A DNA stretch of 64,000 nt from Rhodococcus rhodnii (GTDB taxonomy: Bacteria; Actinomycetota; Actinomycetes; Mycobacteriales; Pseudonocardiaceae). A program made the translations under genes and the position numbers. Shown one piece after another: positions 16,880-29,859 of this stretch (positions within the stretch are counted from its first letter, which is position 1; each line of letters opens with the position of its first letter). The notes below the pieces were generated by a model. That model saw only the letters and a list, made by a program, of their open reading frames with translations. It was not told the DNA's origin and made no database searches. The stretch spans positions 1 to 64,000 of the forward strand of contig JOAA01000009.1 of assembly GCA_000720375.1 (NCBI GenBank), read 5' to 3'.

Positions 16880-16890
16880 TCGGGCAACGA

Positions 16891-19707
<2,817 letters not shown>

Positions 19708-19831
19708 GTCCAACTCCATCTCGCGCGCCGGTGTGCGGGTGGTAGCAAAAGTCAGTTCGGGTTAGGCCGAGTCTCGCGCATCCCCGCTGGACTCGCAGAC
19801 CCCGGGCCCCAACCTCAGCCTTAACAGTACG

Positions 19832-19854
19832 CTTGTCCTGTATTCGACGACAAG
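19832..19854. promoter_or_regulatory. Inverted repeat upstream of the VOC gene
   Basis: CTTGTC (19832-19837) and GACAAG (19849-19854), 11 bases apart, lie in the divergent acnA/VOC intergenic region 15 bases before the VOC start. A possible operator. Confidence 0.3.
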
Positions 19855-19869
19855 GCGGGGTGGAGAGAG

Positions 19870-20226
19870 ATGATTCACCATGTCCAGGTGGCGTGTCCGG
19901 CGGGTAGCGAAGATCGACTCCGGGCGTTCTATCACGGGGTGCTCGGCTGGACCGAACTGGAGAAGCCTCCGTTGCTCGCCGCCCGCGGCGGATGCTGGTT
20001 CGAGGTACCCGGCGGGGGAGAGCTGCACGTAGGCGTCGAGGCGGACTTCCGCCCCGCTCGCAAGGCTCACCCGGCGTTCCTCGTGGATCTCGACGCGGTG
20101 GCGGCTGCGTTGGCGGGCGCGGGCTGTGAGGTGGTCTGGCCGGATCCTGCCGAGATCCCAGGCCGCCGCAGGCTGCACACCTACGACGCGGTCGGCAACC
20201 GGCTCGAGTTCATCGACGCGACCTAG
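19870..20226 (+). CDS. VOC (glyoxalase/dioxygenase superfamily) protein
   Basis: A 118-residue single-domain VOC protein. It opens with MIHHVQVACP, where the His is a typical metal ligand, continues with LRAFYHGVLGWTE, and ends with VGNRLEFIDA, where the Glu is the other usual ligand. The GGAGAGAG before ATG 19870 is a usable ribosome site. VOC proteins include glyoxalases, dioxygenases and antibiotic-binding proteins, so the exact role is open. The stop codon abuts the 22-bp repeat array. Confidence 0.82.
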   Translation: MIHHVQVACPAGSEDRLRAFYHGVLGWTELEKPPLLAARGGCWFEVPGGGELHVGVEADFRPARKAHPAFLVDLDAVAAALAGAGCEVVWPDPAEIPGRRRLHTYDAVGNRLEFIDAT

Positions 20227-20430
20227 CCCGTGTCCACCGTTCCAGCACGGTGTGTCCACCTTTGCGGCACCCCGAAATGCACTTTCCAGCACCCCGAAAT
20301 CGCAGGCCAGGGGAATTTCATGGTGCCGGAGTGGTCGACACGGTGTGCCGGAGTGGTCGACACGGTGTGCCGGAGTGGTCGACACGGTGTGCTGGAATGT
20401 GCGACACGGGGTGTCGGAGTGGTGGACACG
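20223..20430. repeat. 22-bp-period intergenic array, two inverted halves
   Basis: The array holds about nine units at strict 22-bp spacing. The right half has three near-identical units starting at 20333, 20355 and 20377 (GGTCGACACGG then TGTGCCGGAGT), then diverged units at 20399 and 20421. The left half (units at 20223, 20245, 20267, 20289) is the same family on the other strand, for example GTGTCCACC ... TTCCAGCAC, with two copies of GCACCCCGAAAT at 20267 and 20289. The array fills the whole gap between two convergent genes. No coding potential is apparent. Confidence 0.8.
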
Positions 20431-20436
20431 CCCGGG

Positions 20437-21273
20437 TTAGGCGAGGGCGTCGGCCAGGAGTTCGGTTTGTTTGAGCCAGTCGCCGCCGGAGATGCCGAAG
20501 ACGAGGTGCTGGGCTCCGGCGACTTCGTAGGCGGCGAAGCGCTCGGCGACTTGTTCGCGGCAGCCTGTGATCGGGATTTTCGTGGCGCGTTCTAGCGGCA
20601 TGCCGTACGCATGGCTGATGCCCATGGCGATCTCGGTGCGGCTTTCGTGGTCGTTGAGCCGTCCGGTCGCGCCGATCGCGACGGTCCGCCCGGAGAGCTG
20701 TTTCGCGCCTTTGGCTACGTCTTCCGGCGTGATGAGGGACGGGAACCAACCGTCGCCGTAGCGGACGGTTCGTTGGATCGCGGTGGTTGAGGCGTTGCCG
20801 ATCCAGAACGGCGGCCGGGTCACCGCGGGCAGCAGTTCGACGTCGAGTTCATCGATGTGCTCGCCCGCGAGAAGGCGGGGGAGTAGCCGTAACGCCGTAT
20901 CCGTACGGTGTCCGCGTTGTGCGAAGGGCACACCCGCGGCAGCCCATTGCTTGGCGCCGCCGCCTGATCCGATACCCAGGATCAGCCTGCCTTGGGAGAC
21001 GTACTGCAGGCTCGCGATCTGCTTGGCCGCCCACGCCAGCGGCCGGATCGCCGGAATGAACACGCTCGCGCCGATCTTGATGCGCCGTGTCGCGGTCGCG
21101 GCGACTGCCAGGCCCACCGCGCAGTCCAGCGTCGGCGACCCCACGGCCAGGTGATCACCGTGCCACACACTCGCGAGGCCGACGTCCTCCGCGTGCCGTG
21201 CGGCAGTCGCCAGGTCGAGGTTTTCCTCTCGTTGTACCGCCACCGACGGCAGTACGACTCCGATGTCCAGCAT
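20437..21273 (-). CDS. LLM-class (F420-dependent type) oxidoreductase
   Basis: A 278-residue TIM-barrel protein of the luciferase-like monooxygenase superfamily. The features seen are SVWHGDHLAV, GRLILGIGSGGG and GDGWFPSLITPEDV, the usual motifs of F420-dependent reductases and dehydrogenases in actinobacteria. ATG 21273 (MLDIGVVLPS) is the natural family start; a TTG at 21294 is in frame but has no ribosome site. The cofactor cannot be proved from sequence alone (FMN relatives exist). It reads toward the 22-bp array, which may serve as its terminator region. Confidence 0.88.
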   Translation of the reverse strand: MLDIGVVLPSVAVQREENLDLATAARHAEDVGLASVWHGDHLAVGSPTLDCAVGLAVAATATRRIKIGASVFIPAIRPLAWAAKQIASLQYVSQGRLILGIGSGGGAKQWAAAGVPFAQRGHRTDTALRLLPRLLAGEHIDELDVELLPAVTRPPFWIGNASTTAIQRTVRYGDGWFPSLITPEDVAKGAKQLSGRTVAIGATGRLNDHESRTEIAMGISHAYGMPLERATKIPITGCREQVAERFAAYEVAGAQHLVFGISGGDWLKQTELLADALA

Positions 21274-21314
21274 CTGCCCAGTGTCGAACTTCAAGGCGGC
21301 TTGAGGTCAACAGC

Positions 21315-21351
21315 CGAAAGGTCCCGCACCACGCCGGTGCGGGACCTTTCG
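21315..21351. terminator. Perfect 16-bp hairpin terminator
   Basis: A 16-bp perfect stem (left arm 21315-21330 beginning CGAAAGGTCC; right arm 21336-21351) with a 5-base loop sits 9 bases after the stop of the minus-strand membrane-anchored protein and before the LLM gene. No U-run. Confidence 0.75.
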
Positions 21352-21359
21352 CGCAGGAC

Positions 21360-22931
21360 CTACTTGATGCCCTTGATCAGCGCCTCGACGTCGCCGGGCT
21401 GCAGGCCGCGGAGAATCTGCAGGCCCAGTTCGAAGAAGCTACGGCCAGGGCTGACGTACCACTTGCCGTCGACCTCGGTGGCGATGACGCCGACACCGTC
21501 CTTGAACACGCTCTCGACGATGTGCGTGATGGCCGTGGTGGCCGCGCGCGGCATGCCGCTCTGGCTGATCTCCGTCGCCGCGTCGGCCGCGCAGAGCTTC
21601 TGGGTCTTGCCTTCGCCTGTCGCCTCGTAGCAGTCGCCCTGGCGCACGATCCGGTACTGCTCACCCTCGACGGTCAGGTCGATCTCCTTAAGCGTGACCT
21701 TGGTGCCGCCGGTGGCATCCTTCGTGTCGACCTCGAACTTGTTGATCTTCGCGCCGGTCGGCTCCGGATTGCCGATCGCCTGAAGCAACGCCGGGCCGGC
21801 GTCGTGCAGCGCGCCCATCTCGTCCGGCGGGGTGAGCTCGATCAGCCGCTGGATGTTGGCGTCGACGATCGCTCCGGCGAACTGCTTGACCGCTTCCTCG
21901 GGGCTGCCCGCGCCGTTGGCCGCGACCGGGGTGGCAGGCCACTTCTGCTTGCCGGCCAGCAGCGCGTAGTCCGCGATCGTGTAGAAGAGGCTCGGGTACC
22001 ACTCGTCGTCGACCTTGACCGTGGCGATCCGGATCGGCTCGCCCATCTGCCGCACGGTCTTGGCGATGTCGATCTTCTGGGACTTCGCCGCGGTGTCGAT
22101 GCCGTTGGGGAAGGCCTGGTCGAGGAACTTCTCGGTGAACGGCTGGTCGCGCATGTCGGAGTTGATCTCCAACTGCCCCTCGACCAGCATGTTGATCTCG
22201 AGGTGGTCGTTGATCTTCTGCTTGCGGGCCTCGTCGAACTTCAGCCCGGTCGCCTTCACGGCGCCCATCTTGTTCGGGTCGGCGTCCTGCTTGTAGATGC
22301 CCAGCCGCTTGAGCTCGTTGTTCACCTGCGTGTTGGTGTCACGCATCAGCGCGGCCTCGGCCGGCGGCAGCACGGTGAGCAGACCGGCGACGTCACCCGC
22401 GTTGATCTTGTCGACCAGGTTCTGCGCGGCCGCGGCGGGCGTCGGCGCGCCCTCGGCGACGCTGTCGCTCTGCCGGATCGCCAGGAAGTACACCAGGCCA
22501 CCGGCGACCAGTGCGACGACGGCGATGAGCGCGCCGACGATCAGCCCGGTCTTCTTTTTCTGCGGTGGCTGCTGCGGCATGCCGTACTGGGGCTGGCCAT
22601 AGTCCTGCTGGCCGTAGCCCTGCTGCGGATAACCGGGCTGCTGATAGCCCTGCTGGCCGTAGTCCTGTTGTGGATAACCGGGTTGCTGCTGGTAGCCCGG
22701 CTGCGGGTCACCGTGCTGGGGGTAACCCTGCTGCGGATAACCCGGCTGCTGGTCGCCCTGTTGGGGGTAGCCCGGCTGCGAGTAACCCGGCTGCTGCCCG
22801 TACGGCTGGCCAGGGTTCTGCTGGGGGTATCCCTGCTGTTGCGGGTAGCCGCCAGGCTGTGCCGGGAACCCGCCGCTCGGCTGGTTCGGATCGTTCGGCT
22901 GCCACTGGCCGCCGGAAGGCGGATAGGTCAC
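21360..22931 (-). CDS. Membrane-anchored protein with Gln/Pro/Tyr/Gly-rich cytoplasmic repeats
   Basis: A 523-residue protein. Residues 1-125 are low-complexity repeats of the type QPGYPQQGY, followed by a lysine cluster (PPQKKKTG) and a single membrane segment (about 129-151, [21 protein letters not shown]). About 370 outward-facing residues follow, organised as two similar NTF2/DUF-like halves ([18 protein letters not shown]... and [20 protein letters not shown]...). I do not recognise a named family. The proline/glutamine-rich head suggests protein-protein contacts near the membrane. It overlaps the preceding membrane gene by ATGA, so the two probably act together. Confidence 0.75.
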   Translation of the reverse strand: MTYPPSGGQWQPNDPNQPSGGFPAQPGGYPQQQGYPQQNPGQPYGQQPGYSQPGYPQQGDQQPGYPQQGYPQHGDPQPGYQQQPGYPQQDYGQQGYQQPGYPQQGYGQQDYGQPQYGMPQQPPQKKKTGLIVGALIAVVALVAGGLVYFLAIRQSDSVAEGAPTPAAAAQNLVDKINAGDVAGLLTVLPPAEAALMRDTNTQVNNELKRLGIYKQDADPNKMGAVKATGLKFDEARKQKINDHLEINMLVEGQLEINSDMRDQPFTEKFLDQAFPNGIDTAAKSQKIDIAKTVRQMGEPIRIATVKVDDEWYPSLFYTIADYALLAGKQKWPATPVAANGAGSPEEAVKQFAGAIVDANIQRLIELTPPDEMGALHDAGPALLQAIGNPEPTGAKINKFEVDTKDATGGTKVTLKEIDLTVEGEQYRIVRQGDCYEATGEGKTQKLCAADAATEISQSGMPRAATTAITHIVESVFKDGVGVIATEVDGKWYVSPGRSFFELGLQILRGLQPGDVEALIKGIK

Positions 22932-23401
22932 AGGGTCCCTCCAGATCGATGGTGCTGTTTCACCCGTTTTCGCTGCGTGACGAGAACGATCACTGCCCCG
23001 ATCAGCGCCAGCACCGACCCCGCCAGTGTCACCACTGGTCCAGTGCTCGCGATGCCGATCAGACCGTCCTTGTCATCCCCTTGGACGGTCGCAGCCCCCG
23101 ATATCGTTCCCATCAACAACGCCAGAATGACCGCCAGCACCGCGGCCGTTCGGCGTAGGCGCAGAGCGTACATTGCAATCGCGACAGCCGCCGTCGGTAT
23201 TACGGCGAACCAGACGTCGAACAGCACGCGCAGTTGCGGGACCATGTCCAACGCGCCGAGATGTCGCAGTATCCCTAGGGATTGGTAGCTCGTGTAGTAC
23301 GCGGTGCCCGACCGGACCCATGCCAGGAACGTCCCGAGTACGACGAGTCCGATGCCGACTGCTGCCCCCACGGCCCCGATCCGGGGCATTGATGTCCGCA
23401 C
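22928..23401 (-). CDS. Four-helix membrane protein of unknown function
   Basis: A 157-residue protein with four predicted membrane segments (for example [13 protein letters not shown] and [16 protein letters not shown]) and a basic C-terminal tail (QRKRVKQHH). No family is recognised. Its stop overlaps the start of the next gene (22928-22931), so it is translationally coupled to the repeat-bearing membrane-anchored protein. It is divergent from the RipA-type endopeptidase, close to where mycobacteria have the small membrane protein Rv1476, but I cannot claim orthology. Confidence 0.65.
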   Translation of the reverse strand: MRTSMPRIGAVGAAVGIGLVVLGTFLAWVRSGTAYYTSYQSLGILRHLGALDMVPQLRVLFDVWFAVIPTAAVAIAMYALRLRRTAAVLAVILALLMGTISGAATVQGDDKDGLIGIASTGPVVTLAGSVLALIGAVIVLVTQRKRVKQHHRSGGTL

Positions 23402-23491
23402 CGGATGATCGTGCCAAAGACCGCCCCGGTGTCCCCCTTTCGGGTCGAATTCGCACGTCCCGGCTGTCCAAACAGGATTTTGTGATGCACG

Positions 23492-23532
23492 GTGACTAAG
23501 TTGTCACTGTTACGACAAGTATTTGTTGTGAC
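23492..23532 (+). promoter_or_regulatory. GTNAC repeats upstream of the endopeptidase
   Basis: GTGAC (23492), GTCAC (23503), GTTAC (23509) and GTGAC (23528) cluster just before the NlpC/P60 gene, and TTGTC/GACAA (23502-23518) form an inverted repeat. MtrA, which controls cell-wall hydrolase genes in actinobacteria, recognises GTNAC-type direct repeats, so MtrA control is a testable inference. Confidence 0.35.
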
Positions 23533-23559
23533 GAAAGTGGTGATTGAGAAGGAGGCGCC

Positions 23560-24873
23560 GTGCGGGTCCGTCGAGCGGCCATCCCGATCCTCACGATGCT
23601 CGCTTTCGCCGTGCCGGCACCGGCTTTCGCGGTGCCGCCACCGCCGCCGAAGCCGAGCGACCAAGAGGTACAGGACAGTAAGGCGGACCGGGACGCCAAG
23701 GCAGGCAAAGTCGGTGAGCTGACCAGCAAGCTGGCCGACGCGGAGGCCAAACTGGTCGAGCTGCAGGCCGTGGTCGAGGTCAAGATGGAGGACGCCAACA
23801 AGGCGCTCGTCGACCTCGACACCGCACGGGACATCGCCGCGAAGGCGCGCGCTGACGCAGCCGCGGCGAAACAGGAAGCCGACGCGTCGAGCGCTGCGAT
23901 CGAGAAGGTGCACAAGGACGTCGACGACTTCGCTGCGGCGAGTTTCCGGCAGGGCAGCACAGTCGGTTCCATGACAGCGTTCTTCGGCGCGTCCAGCCCG
24001 AAGGATCTGCTTGACCGCGCGGCATTTCTGAACGCGGTGAGCGGAAGCCAGCTCGACGCACTCGAGCGCATGCAGCGCGCCCGGGTCGAACAGGCCAATA
24101 AGGACTCACGAGCCCGCGCGGCGCTGAACCTGGCCAGCGAGAAGCAAGCCGAAGCGGAAGGCGCCAAACGCGCCGCCGACCGTGCCACCGCGATCGCCGA
24201 GCAGGCCCGCCGCGACCAGGCAGGCGAAGCCGCGCAGATCGAAACGTTCCGGGAACAGACCGAGAAGGAACTCGCTGAGGCACAAGCGAAAGTCGGGGGC
24301 CTCGAATCGCAGTTGCAGCGCTACCAAGAGTGGCAGCGCGCGAAGCAGCGGGAAGACGAGGAACGCGCGAAGGCCGCGGCCGCCGCGGCGCAACGACCCG
24401 GTACCGGCGCGAAACCCAGCAGGCCCGCCCCCGGTCGCCCGCCGATCTCGGGTGGCGCGGCAGCCGTCGTGATCGCACGCGCGATCTCTCAGTTGGGCGT
24501 TCCGTACGCGTGGGGCGGCGGCAACGCCAACGGCCCGACACGCGGTATCCGTGACGGCGGTGTCGCGGACTCCTTCGGGGACTACGCGAAAATCGGCTTC
24601 GACTGTTCGGGGCTGATGATCTACGCCTTCGCTGGCGTCGGGATCAAACTGCCGCACTACAGCGGATATCAGGCCAAGGCGGGCAGACAATTGCCGCTGT
24701 CGCAGATGGCGCCGGGCGATATGTTGTTCTGGTCGACCGGCGGCCGCATCCACCACGTGGCCCTGTACATCGGCAACGGGCAGATGGTGGAGGCGCCGTA
24801 TTCGGGGTCTCGCGTGCGCATCACGTCAGTGCGGTATGGCGGCCTGGTTCCGTACGTGACCCGCTTGCTCTGA
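23560..24873 (+). CDS. RipA-type NlpC/P60 peptidoglycan endopeptidase
   Basis: A 437-residue secreted hydrolase. The signal peptide spans residues 1-24, a long coiled-coil region about 35-275 (rich in Ala, Lys, Glu), a Pro/Gly linker, then an NlpC/P60 domain from about 298. The catalytic residues are Cys349 (FDCSGL), His399 (IHHVALYIG) and Glu411 (MVEAP), spaced as in mycobacterial RipA. It should cut D-glutamyl-meso-diaminopimelate bonds during septum splitting. GTG 23560 follows GAGAAGGAGG. As in mycobacteria, it lies between acnA and moxR, and the coiled coil may autoinhibit the domain. Confidence 0.93.
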   Translation: MRVRRAAIPILTMLAFAVPAPAFAVPPPPPKPSDQEVQDSKADRDAKAGKVGELTSKLADAEAKLVELQAVVEVKMEDANKALVDLDTARDIAAKARADAAAAKQEADASSAAIEKVHKDVDDFAAASFRQGSTVGSMTAFFGASSPKDLLDRAAFLNAVSGSQLDALERMQRARVEQANKDSRARAALNLASEKQAEAEGAKRAADRATAIAEQARRDQAGEAAQIETFREQTEKELAEAQAKVGGLESQLQRYQEWQRAKQREDEERAKAAAAAAQRPGTGAKPSRPAPGRPPISGGAAAVVIARAISQLGVPYAWGGGNANGPTRGIRDGGVADSFGDYAKIGFDCSGLMIYAFAGVGIKLPHYSGYQAKAGRQLPLSQMAPGDMLFWSTGGRIHHVALYIGNGQMVEAPYSGSRVRITSVRYGGLVPYVTRLL

Positions 24874-24961
24874 GGAGGTCGCTACGCGGCAACATCCGAG
24901 TTGGAACAAGCGCACGGCCGGCTTGCGTGTCGATCTGGTCAGCCACGACTGAATTCTCCCC

Positions 24962-24975
24962 GAGTAGTCCTACTC
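24962..24975. promoter_or_regulatory. Palindrome GAGTAG-N2-CTACTC
   Basis: GAGTAG (24962-24967) and CTACTC (24970-24975) are separated by two bases, 37 bases before the start of the following membrane protein. The shape resembles the response-regulator box TGAGTACNNGTACTCA described for MacR in Streptomyces, which I recall but cannot verify here. Confidence 0.35.
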
Positions 24976-25011
24976 AAGACCCGCTCGGCCGCATGCCGCG
25001 ATGATGCGCTG

Positions 25012-25914
25012 GTGACGCTTGAGCAAACCGCTGGCGGCAAGCACGGGGTGGGCGTTCGCTGTGCGATCGCTGCCGGCATCGGTGCCGGGCTCGGCCTGGC
25101 GTACGTAGGGCTGATCGCCCTGATCACGTCGGAAGGCTTCCTGGGTGACGGCTTGGCGCGCCTGGGTTGGCTGATCATCTTGACGCCGTTGGCGCTGGCG
25201 TTCTGCGTGACCGTGGCGTGGCCGCTGCTGAGTGCTGCGAAGGTCGAGAGGGCCTGGCAGGTGGCGCTGCTCGGACCGGTAGCGTTCTGGGCGTGGTGGG
25301 AGTTCCTCAGTGGCGTCGAGGTTCTGGTCCTCTACAAGCCAGTGTTCTTCGGGGCGGCCGGGTATGCCGCCGCGGCGCTGGTCACCTCGCCCCGGCTGCC
25401 GAGTTGGGGGCGGATCGCCGTCGCGGCCGGCGTCGTCGCGCTCTTCCTGTTCAGGCCGGTCGTGGTCACTGACACGGCTGAATCCTGGGACTGGTGGGAG
25501 GAGGACGAACTGCGGGCCTACGCGCGTCCGCTCTTGGCGCCGGACCTGCCGGACTACCGGATCCAAGCCGCCAGCGCTGGCAACGAATTGACCCCGCGTG
25601 TCTATTACCGGCTGCGGCCAAGGTCAGCCGACAGGAACGTCTCGCCCTCAGTTGTCATCAAGGTCATGCACCAGCTGACGCCCGCGGACTTCGACCCGCC
25701 CGCCGACTGCGACCTGATGGGATCGAGAGTGCCCGAGCCGTGCACGGTCGTCGCCCCGGACGTCTGGCGGACCGCACGGGGCACTTACCTGGCCCGCAAG
25801 GGCAGTCAGATCGTCGAGTTCCAGCCTGGCGCTTCGGTCCCGGAAAACGATCTGCTCAGAGCCGCGACCACGCTGCGAGTCGTTCCGGTCGAGCACTTCG
25901 AGCCGATCGGCTGA
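25012..25914 (+). CDS. Membrane protein with outward C-terminal domain, unknown function
   Basis: A 300-residue protein if it starts at GTG 25012; the frame is open further left but not protein-like there. It has about five membrane segments in the first 150 residues (CAIAAGIGAGLGLAYVGLIAL, LGWLIILTPLALAFCVTV and others). An extracytoplasmic domain of about 140 residues with two cysteines (CDLMGSRVPEPC) follows. I recognise no family. It sits between the RipA-type gene and moxR, interrupting the order seen in mycobacteria. Confidence 0.6.
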   Translation: MTLEQTAGGKHGVGVRCAIAAGIGAGLGLAYVGLIALITSEGFLGDGLARLGWLIILTPLALAFCVTVAWPLLSAAKVERAWQVALLGPVAFWAWWEFLSGVEVLVLYKPVFFGAAGYAAAALVTSPRLPSWGRIAVAAGVVALFLFRPVVVTDTAESWDWWEEDELRAYARPLLAPDLPDYRIQAASAGNELTPRVYYRLRPRSADRNVSPSVVIKVMHQLTPADFDPPADCDLMGSRVPEPCTVVAPDVWRTARGTYLARKGSQIVEFQPGASVPENDLLRAATTLRVVPVEHFEPIG

Positions 25915-26004
25915 TCATGCCGCGTGCCGTCTTCACAGAGGTCATACCGCTGATCGGATTCGATGGGACCCGGTGGATAACCGTGTCTTGTTGGAGGTTG
26001 GCCC

Positions 26005-27059
<1,055 letters not shown>

Positions 27060-27063
<4 letters not shown>

Positions 27064-28007
27064 GCGAGAAGGAGACCACCGAGCGTCCCTCGTGGACGCC
27101 GCCGATCCTGCGCGGCGACCGGATGGAAGCCGGGCTGCGGCTGCTCGAACTGGACGTCCGCCGCAGGCTGGACGGCCTCTTGCAGGGCAACCACCTCGGT
27201 CTGGTGCCCGGGCCGGGCACCGAACCGGGCGAGGCGCGGCCGTATCAGCCCGGCGACGACGTGCGCCGGATGGACTGGGCGGTCACGGCCCGCACGACCG
27301 TGCCGCACATCCGGGAGACGGTCGCGGACCGTGAGCTGGAGACGTGGCTCGCGATCGACCTGTCGCCGAGCCTCGACTTCGGTACGGCCGCGTGCGAGAA
27401 GCGTGACCTGGTTGTCGCGGCCACGGCTGCCGTGGCGCACCTGACCAGAGGCGGTGGCAACCGCATCGGTGCTGTCATCTCGACGGGCAAAGACACGGTA
27501 CGCGTGCCCGCGCGCGGTGGCTTGGCGTACGCGCGTGGCCTGATCCGTAAGGTCGCGGAGACGCCGCAGGCTCCCGAAGGCACGGCCGGTGACCTGGCCA
27601 CATTGATCGAGCAGTTGCGCCGCCCGCCGCGCAGGCGCGGGCTGGTCGTGGTGATCTCCGACTTCCTCGGCGACGTGGACTGGCAGCGTGCGCTGCGCGG
27701 GCTCTCGGCCCGGCACGACCTGATCGCCATCGAAGTCCTCGACCCGCGTGACGTCGACCTGCCTGAGGTGGGCACGGTCGTGCTGTCCGACCCTGAGACC
27801 GGCCGTCAGCGTGAGGTGCACGCCACGCCCTTGCTGCGCCGGGAATTCGCGGCCGCCGCCGCGCAACACCGTGCCGAGGTGGCGGCTGCTATTCGCCGCG
27901 CCGGCGCGGGGCATTTGGTTCTGCGTACGGATTCCGACTGGGTGGCGGACACGGTGCGGTTTGTGGTGGCCCGCAAACGTGGCTGGTCCGGAGGAGGTGC
28001 TGCCTGA
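27060..28007 (+). CDS. DUF58 domain-containing protein
   Basis: A 315-residue cytoplasmic protein. The DUF58 signature is PGEARPYQPGDDVRRMDWAV (about 59-78), with a VWA-like remainder including LAIDLSPSLDFG and VVVISDFLGD. It overlaps moxR by GTGA and the following VWA gene by one base. It is probably a partner of MoxR in assembling or modifying envelope complexes; the molecular role is unknown in the family. Confidence 0.9.
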
Positions 28008-29002
28008 TGTTCCTGGGATTGAGTTTCGGCAGGTTCGCCGACGCATGGTGGTTCCTGCTGCTGATCGCGGTCGCCGGACTGGTCGCCGGATACGTTGTGC
28101 TGCAGCGCAGGCGGCGCCGTAACACAATGCGGTTCACCAACCTCGCGTTGCTGGAGAAGGTCGCGCCCAAGCGTGCACGTAAAACGCGGCACGTCCCGAT
28201 CGCGCTCCTGCTGGCCGCGCTGACGCTGTTCACGATCGCGCTCGCCGGTCCGACGGCCGAGGCGCGCGTGCCACGCAACCGCGCGACCGTGATGCTGGTG
28301 ATCGACGTCTCGTTGTCGATGGAGGCAACGGACGTCAAGCCGAACCGGCTGGAAGCCGCCCAAGCAGCGGCGAAGTCCTTCGCGAACGGTCTGACACCCG
28401 GCATCAACCTCGGCCTGATCTCGTTCGCCGGGACAGCGACAGTGCTGGTGTCGCCGACGACGTCACGCCAGGGCGTGGTGAAGGCGATCGAGACGCTGCG
28501 GCTGGCCCAGTCGACCGCGACCGGCGAGGCGATCTTCTCGGCGTTGCAGTCGATCGAGAGCTTCTCGCAGGTCGTCGGCGGCCAGGAAGGCCCACCGCCC
28601 GCGCGGATCGTGCTGATGAGCGACGGGAAACAGACCATCCCGACCGACAACCAGGACGACCCCCGCGGCATGTTCACCGCGGCGAGGGCCGCGGCGGACG
28701 TGAAGATCCCGGTCTCGACGATCTCCTTCGGCACGACCGACGGCACAGTGGACATCGACGGCAGGCGCACCCCGGTGCCGGTCGACGACGACTCACTTGA
28801 ACAGGTCGCCAAGCTGTCCGGCGGGGAGTTCTACAAGGCAGCGACCGCCGACGAGCTGCGCAAGGTGTACGACACTTTGGGTGAACAAATCGGATATGAG
28901 ATCAAAGACGCCGATGCCAGTCGGCCATGGTTGATACTGGGCACCATCGCGGCGATAAGCGCCGCGGCCAGCGCGCTGTTCATTGGGCAGCGCCTGCCGT
29001 AA
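28007..29002 (+). CDS. VWA domain membrane protein (BatA-like)
   Basis: A 331-residue protein with two N-terminal membrane segments (about 13-33 and 62-82), an outward VWA domain (about 93-290) and a C-terminal membrane segment (about 306-327). The metal-ion site begins with DVSLS (VMLVIDVSLSMEATD), with a threonine-bearing loop later (STATGEAIF) and a downstream acidic residue in MSDGKQT, so it looks able to bind Mg. It is third in the moxR operon and overlaps the DUF58 gene. Orthologous in position to Rv1481. Confidence 0.9.
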   Translation: MFLGLSFGRFADAWWFLLLIAVAGLVAGYVVLQRRRRRNTMRFTNLALLEKVAPKRARKTRHVPIALLLAALTLFTIALAGPTAEARVPRNRATVMLVIDVSLSMEATDVKPNRLEAAQAAAKSFANGLTPGINLGLISFAGTATVLVSPTTSRQGVVKAIETLRLAQSTATGEAIFSALQSIESFSQVVGGQEGPPPARIVLMSDGKQTIPTDNQDDPRGMFTAARAAADVKIPVSTISFGTTDGTVDIDGRRTPVPVDDDSLEQVAKLSGGEFYKAATADELRKVYDTLGEQIGYEIKDADASRPWLILGTIAAISAAASALFIGQRLP

Positions 29003-29025
29003 CCCAGGTGCCCGGGAGGCCTGGC

Positions 29026-29622
29026 ATGGTCGACGCCAAGGACTGGCGGGAGATGCACGAGTGGTCCGCCCAGTTGCTCAAGCGTCAGACCGGCCACGGC
29101 GTTGAAGACTGGAACGTCCGGATCAAGGAAACCGGCATCACCTCCCGCGACGAGCTGCAACAGTGGCTCAAGACCCGCAACATCAACGGCTACGCCCAGC
29201 AGCTGCTGATCATGGAACGCTTCGGCTACCCGGACTTCCTGCTCAAGACGGCGGAGGAGTTGGTGGACGACCAGTTCGCGGATCGGGAACACCTTCGACC
29301 GGTGTTCAACGAAGTGATCGAGGCAGGTGTGGGCATCGCGCACCAGGGCTTGGTGGAGGTGCAGGCCCGCAAGACCTTCGTGACACTGCGAACGAGACGG
29401 CGGAAGTTCGCGATGGTCAAGCCGACGACGAAGACGCGCGTGGATCTGGGGCTGCGCATTGTGGATCTGTCCGGGGGACATGAACGGTTCGCCGCTCGGC
29501 TGCAGTCAGCCAAAGTGCTCCGGGACGATTCGATGACTCACCGGATTCCGCTGTCCTCTGTGGAGGACGTGGATGATGAGGTTTGTTATTGGCTTGCGGT
29601 GGCTTTCGAGCAGAACACGTAG
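29026..29622 (+). CDS. DUF4287/DUF5655 domain protein
   Basis: A 198-residue cytoplasmic protein. The N-terminal 60 residues (DWREMHEWSAQLLKRQTGHG, then VEDWNVRIKE) match DUF4287. The C-terminal part, about 90-198 (HLRPVFNEVIEAGVGIAHQG and the KTRVDLGLRI stretch), matches DUF5655, a family sometimes found in predicted nucleic-acid-binding or defence contexts. GGGAGG lies six bases before ATG 29026. It follows the moxR operon by 23 bases and may be cotranscribed. Function is unknown. Confidence 0.8.
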   Translation: MVDAKDWREMHEWSAQLLKRQTGHGVEDWNVRIKETGITSRDELQQWLKTRNINGYAQQLLIMERFGYPDFLLKTAEELVDDQFADREHLRPVFNEVIEAGVGIAHQGLVEVQARKTFVTLRTRRRKFAMVKPTTKTRVDLGLRIVDLSGGHERFAARLQSAKVLRDDSMTHRIPLSSVEDVDDEVCYWLAVAFEQNT

Positions 29623-29650
29623 GTTTGGTGGCTCGAGGCTCCGCGGCCTC

Positions 29651-29679
29651 TGTCCTTTGCGGCTGCCCAGAAAAGGACA
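29651..29679. terminator. Hairpin after the DUF5655 gene
   Basis: TGTCCTTT (29651-29658) and AAAGGACA (29672-29679) form an 8-bp perfect stem 28 bases after the stop. It is weak and lacks a U-run. The rest of 29680-29811 holds only two copies of ACCACAGTG near 29774 and 29799. Confidence 0.4.
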
Positions 29680-29811
29680 CAGCCTCCTTGGAGACCACAG
29701 CGGCAGGAGCCAGGCTGGGTGCTCCACACCACATCGCGCCCGGATCCCCGCATACGCGCAACAAAGCCGCAGTGACCACAGTGAACAGAGCCACGACGAC
29801 CACAGTGGAAC

Positions 29812-29842
29812 AAAAAGGCCGACCCCTGCCGGAGCCGGCCTT
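29812..29842 (-). terminator. Intrinsic terminator of the GlsB gene
   Basis: On the minus strand AAGGCCG...CGGCCTT form a 7-bp stem (29836-29842 with 29815-29821), which runs directly into TTTTT (29812-29816 complement). It lies 18 bases after the glsB-like stop. One of few U-tract terminators in this window. Confidence 0.7.
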
Positions 29843-29859
29843 CCTGATACGTCTGGTTG

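Noticed and set aside
20333..20420. CRISPR array
   Set aside because: Repeats are contiguous 22-bp units without unique spacers, and there are no cas genes.
23402..23559. ydaO-type (c-di-AMP) riboswitch before the endopeptidase
   Set aside because: Some actinobacterial wall-hydrolase genes have one, but the leader is too short and none of the conserved core is seen.
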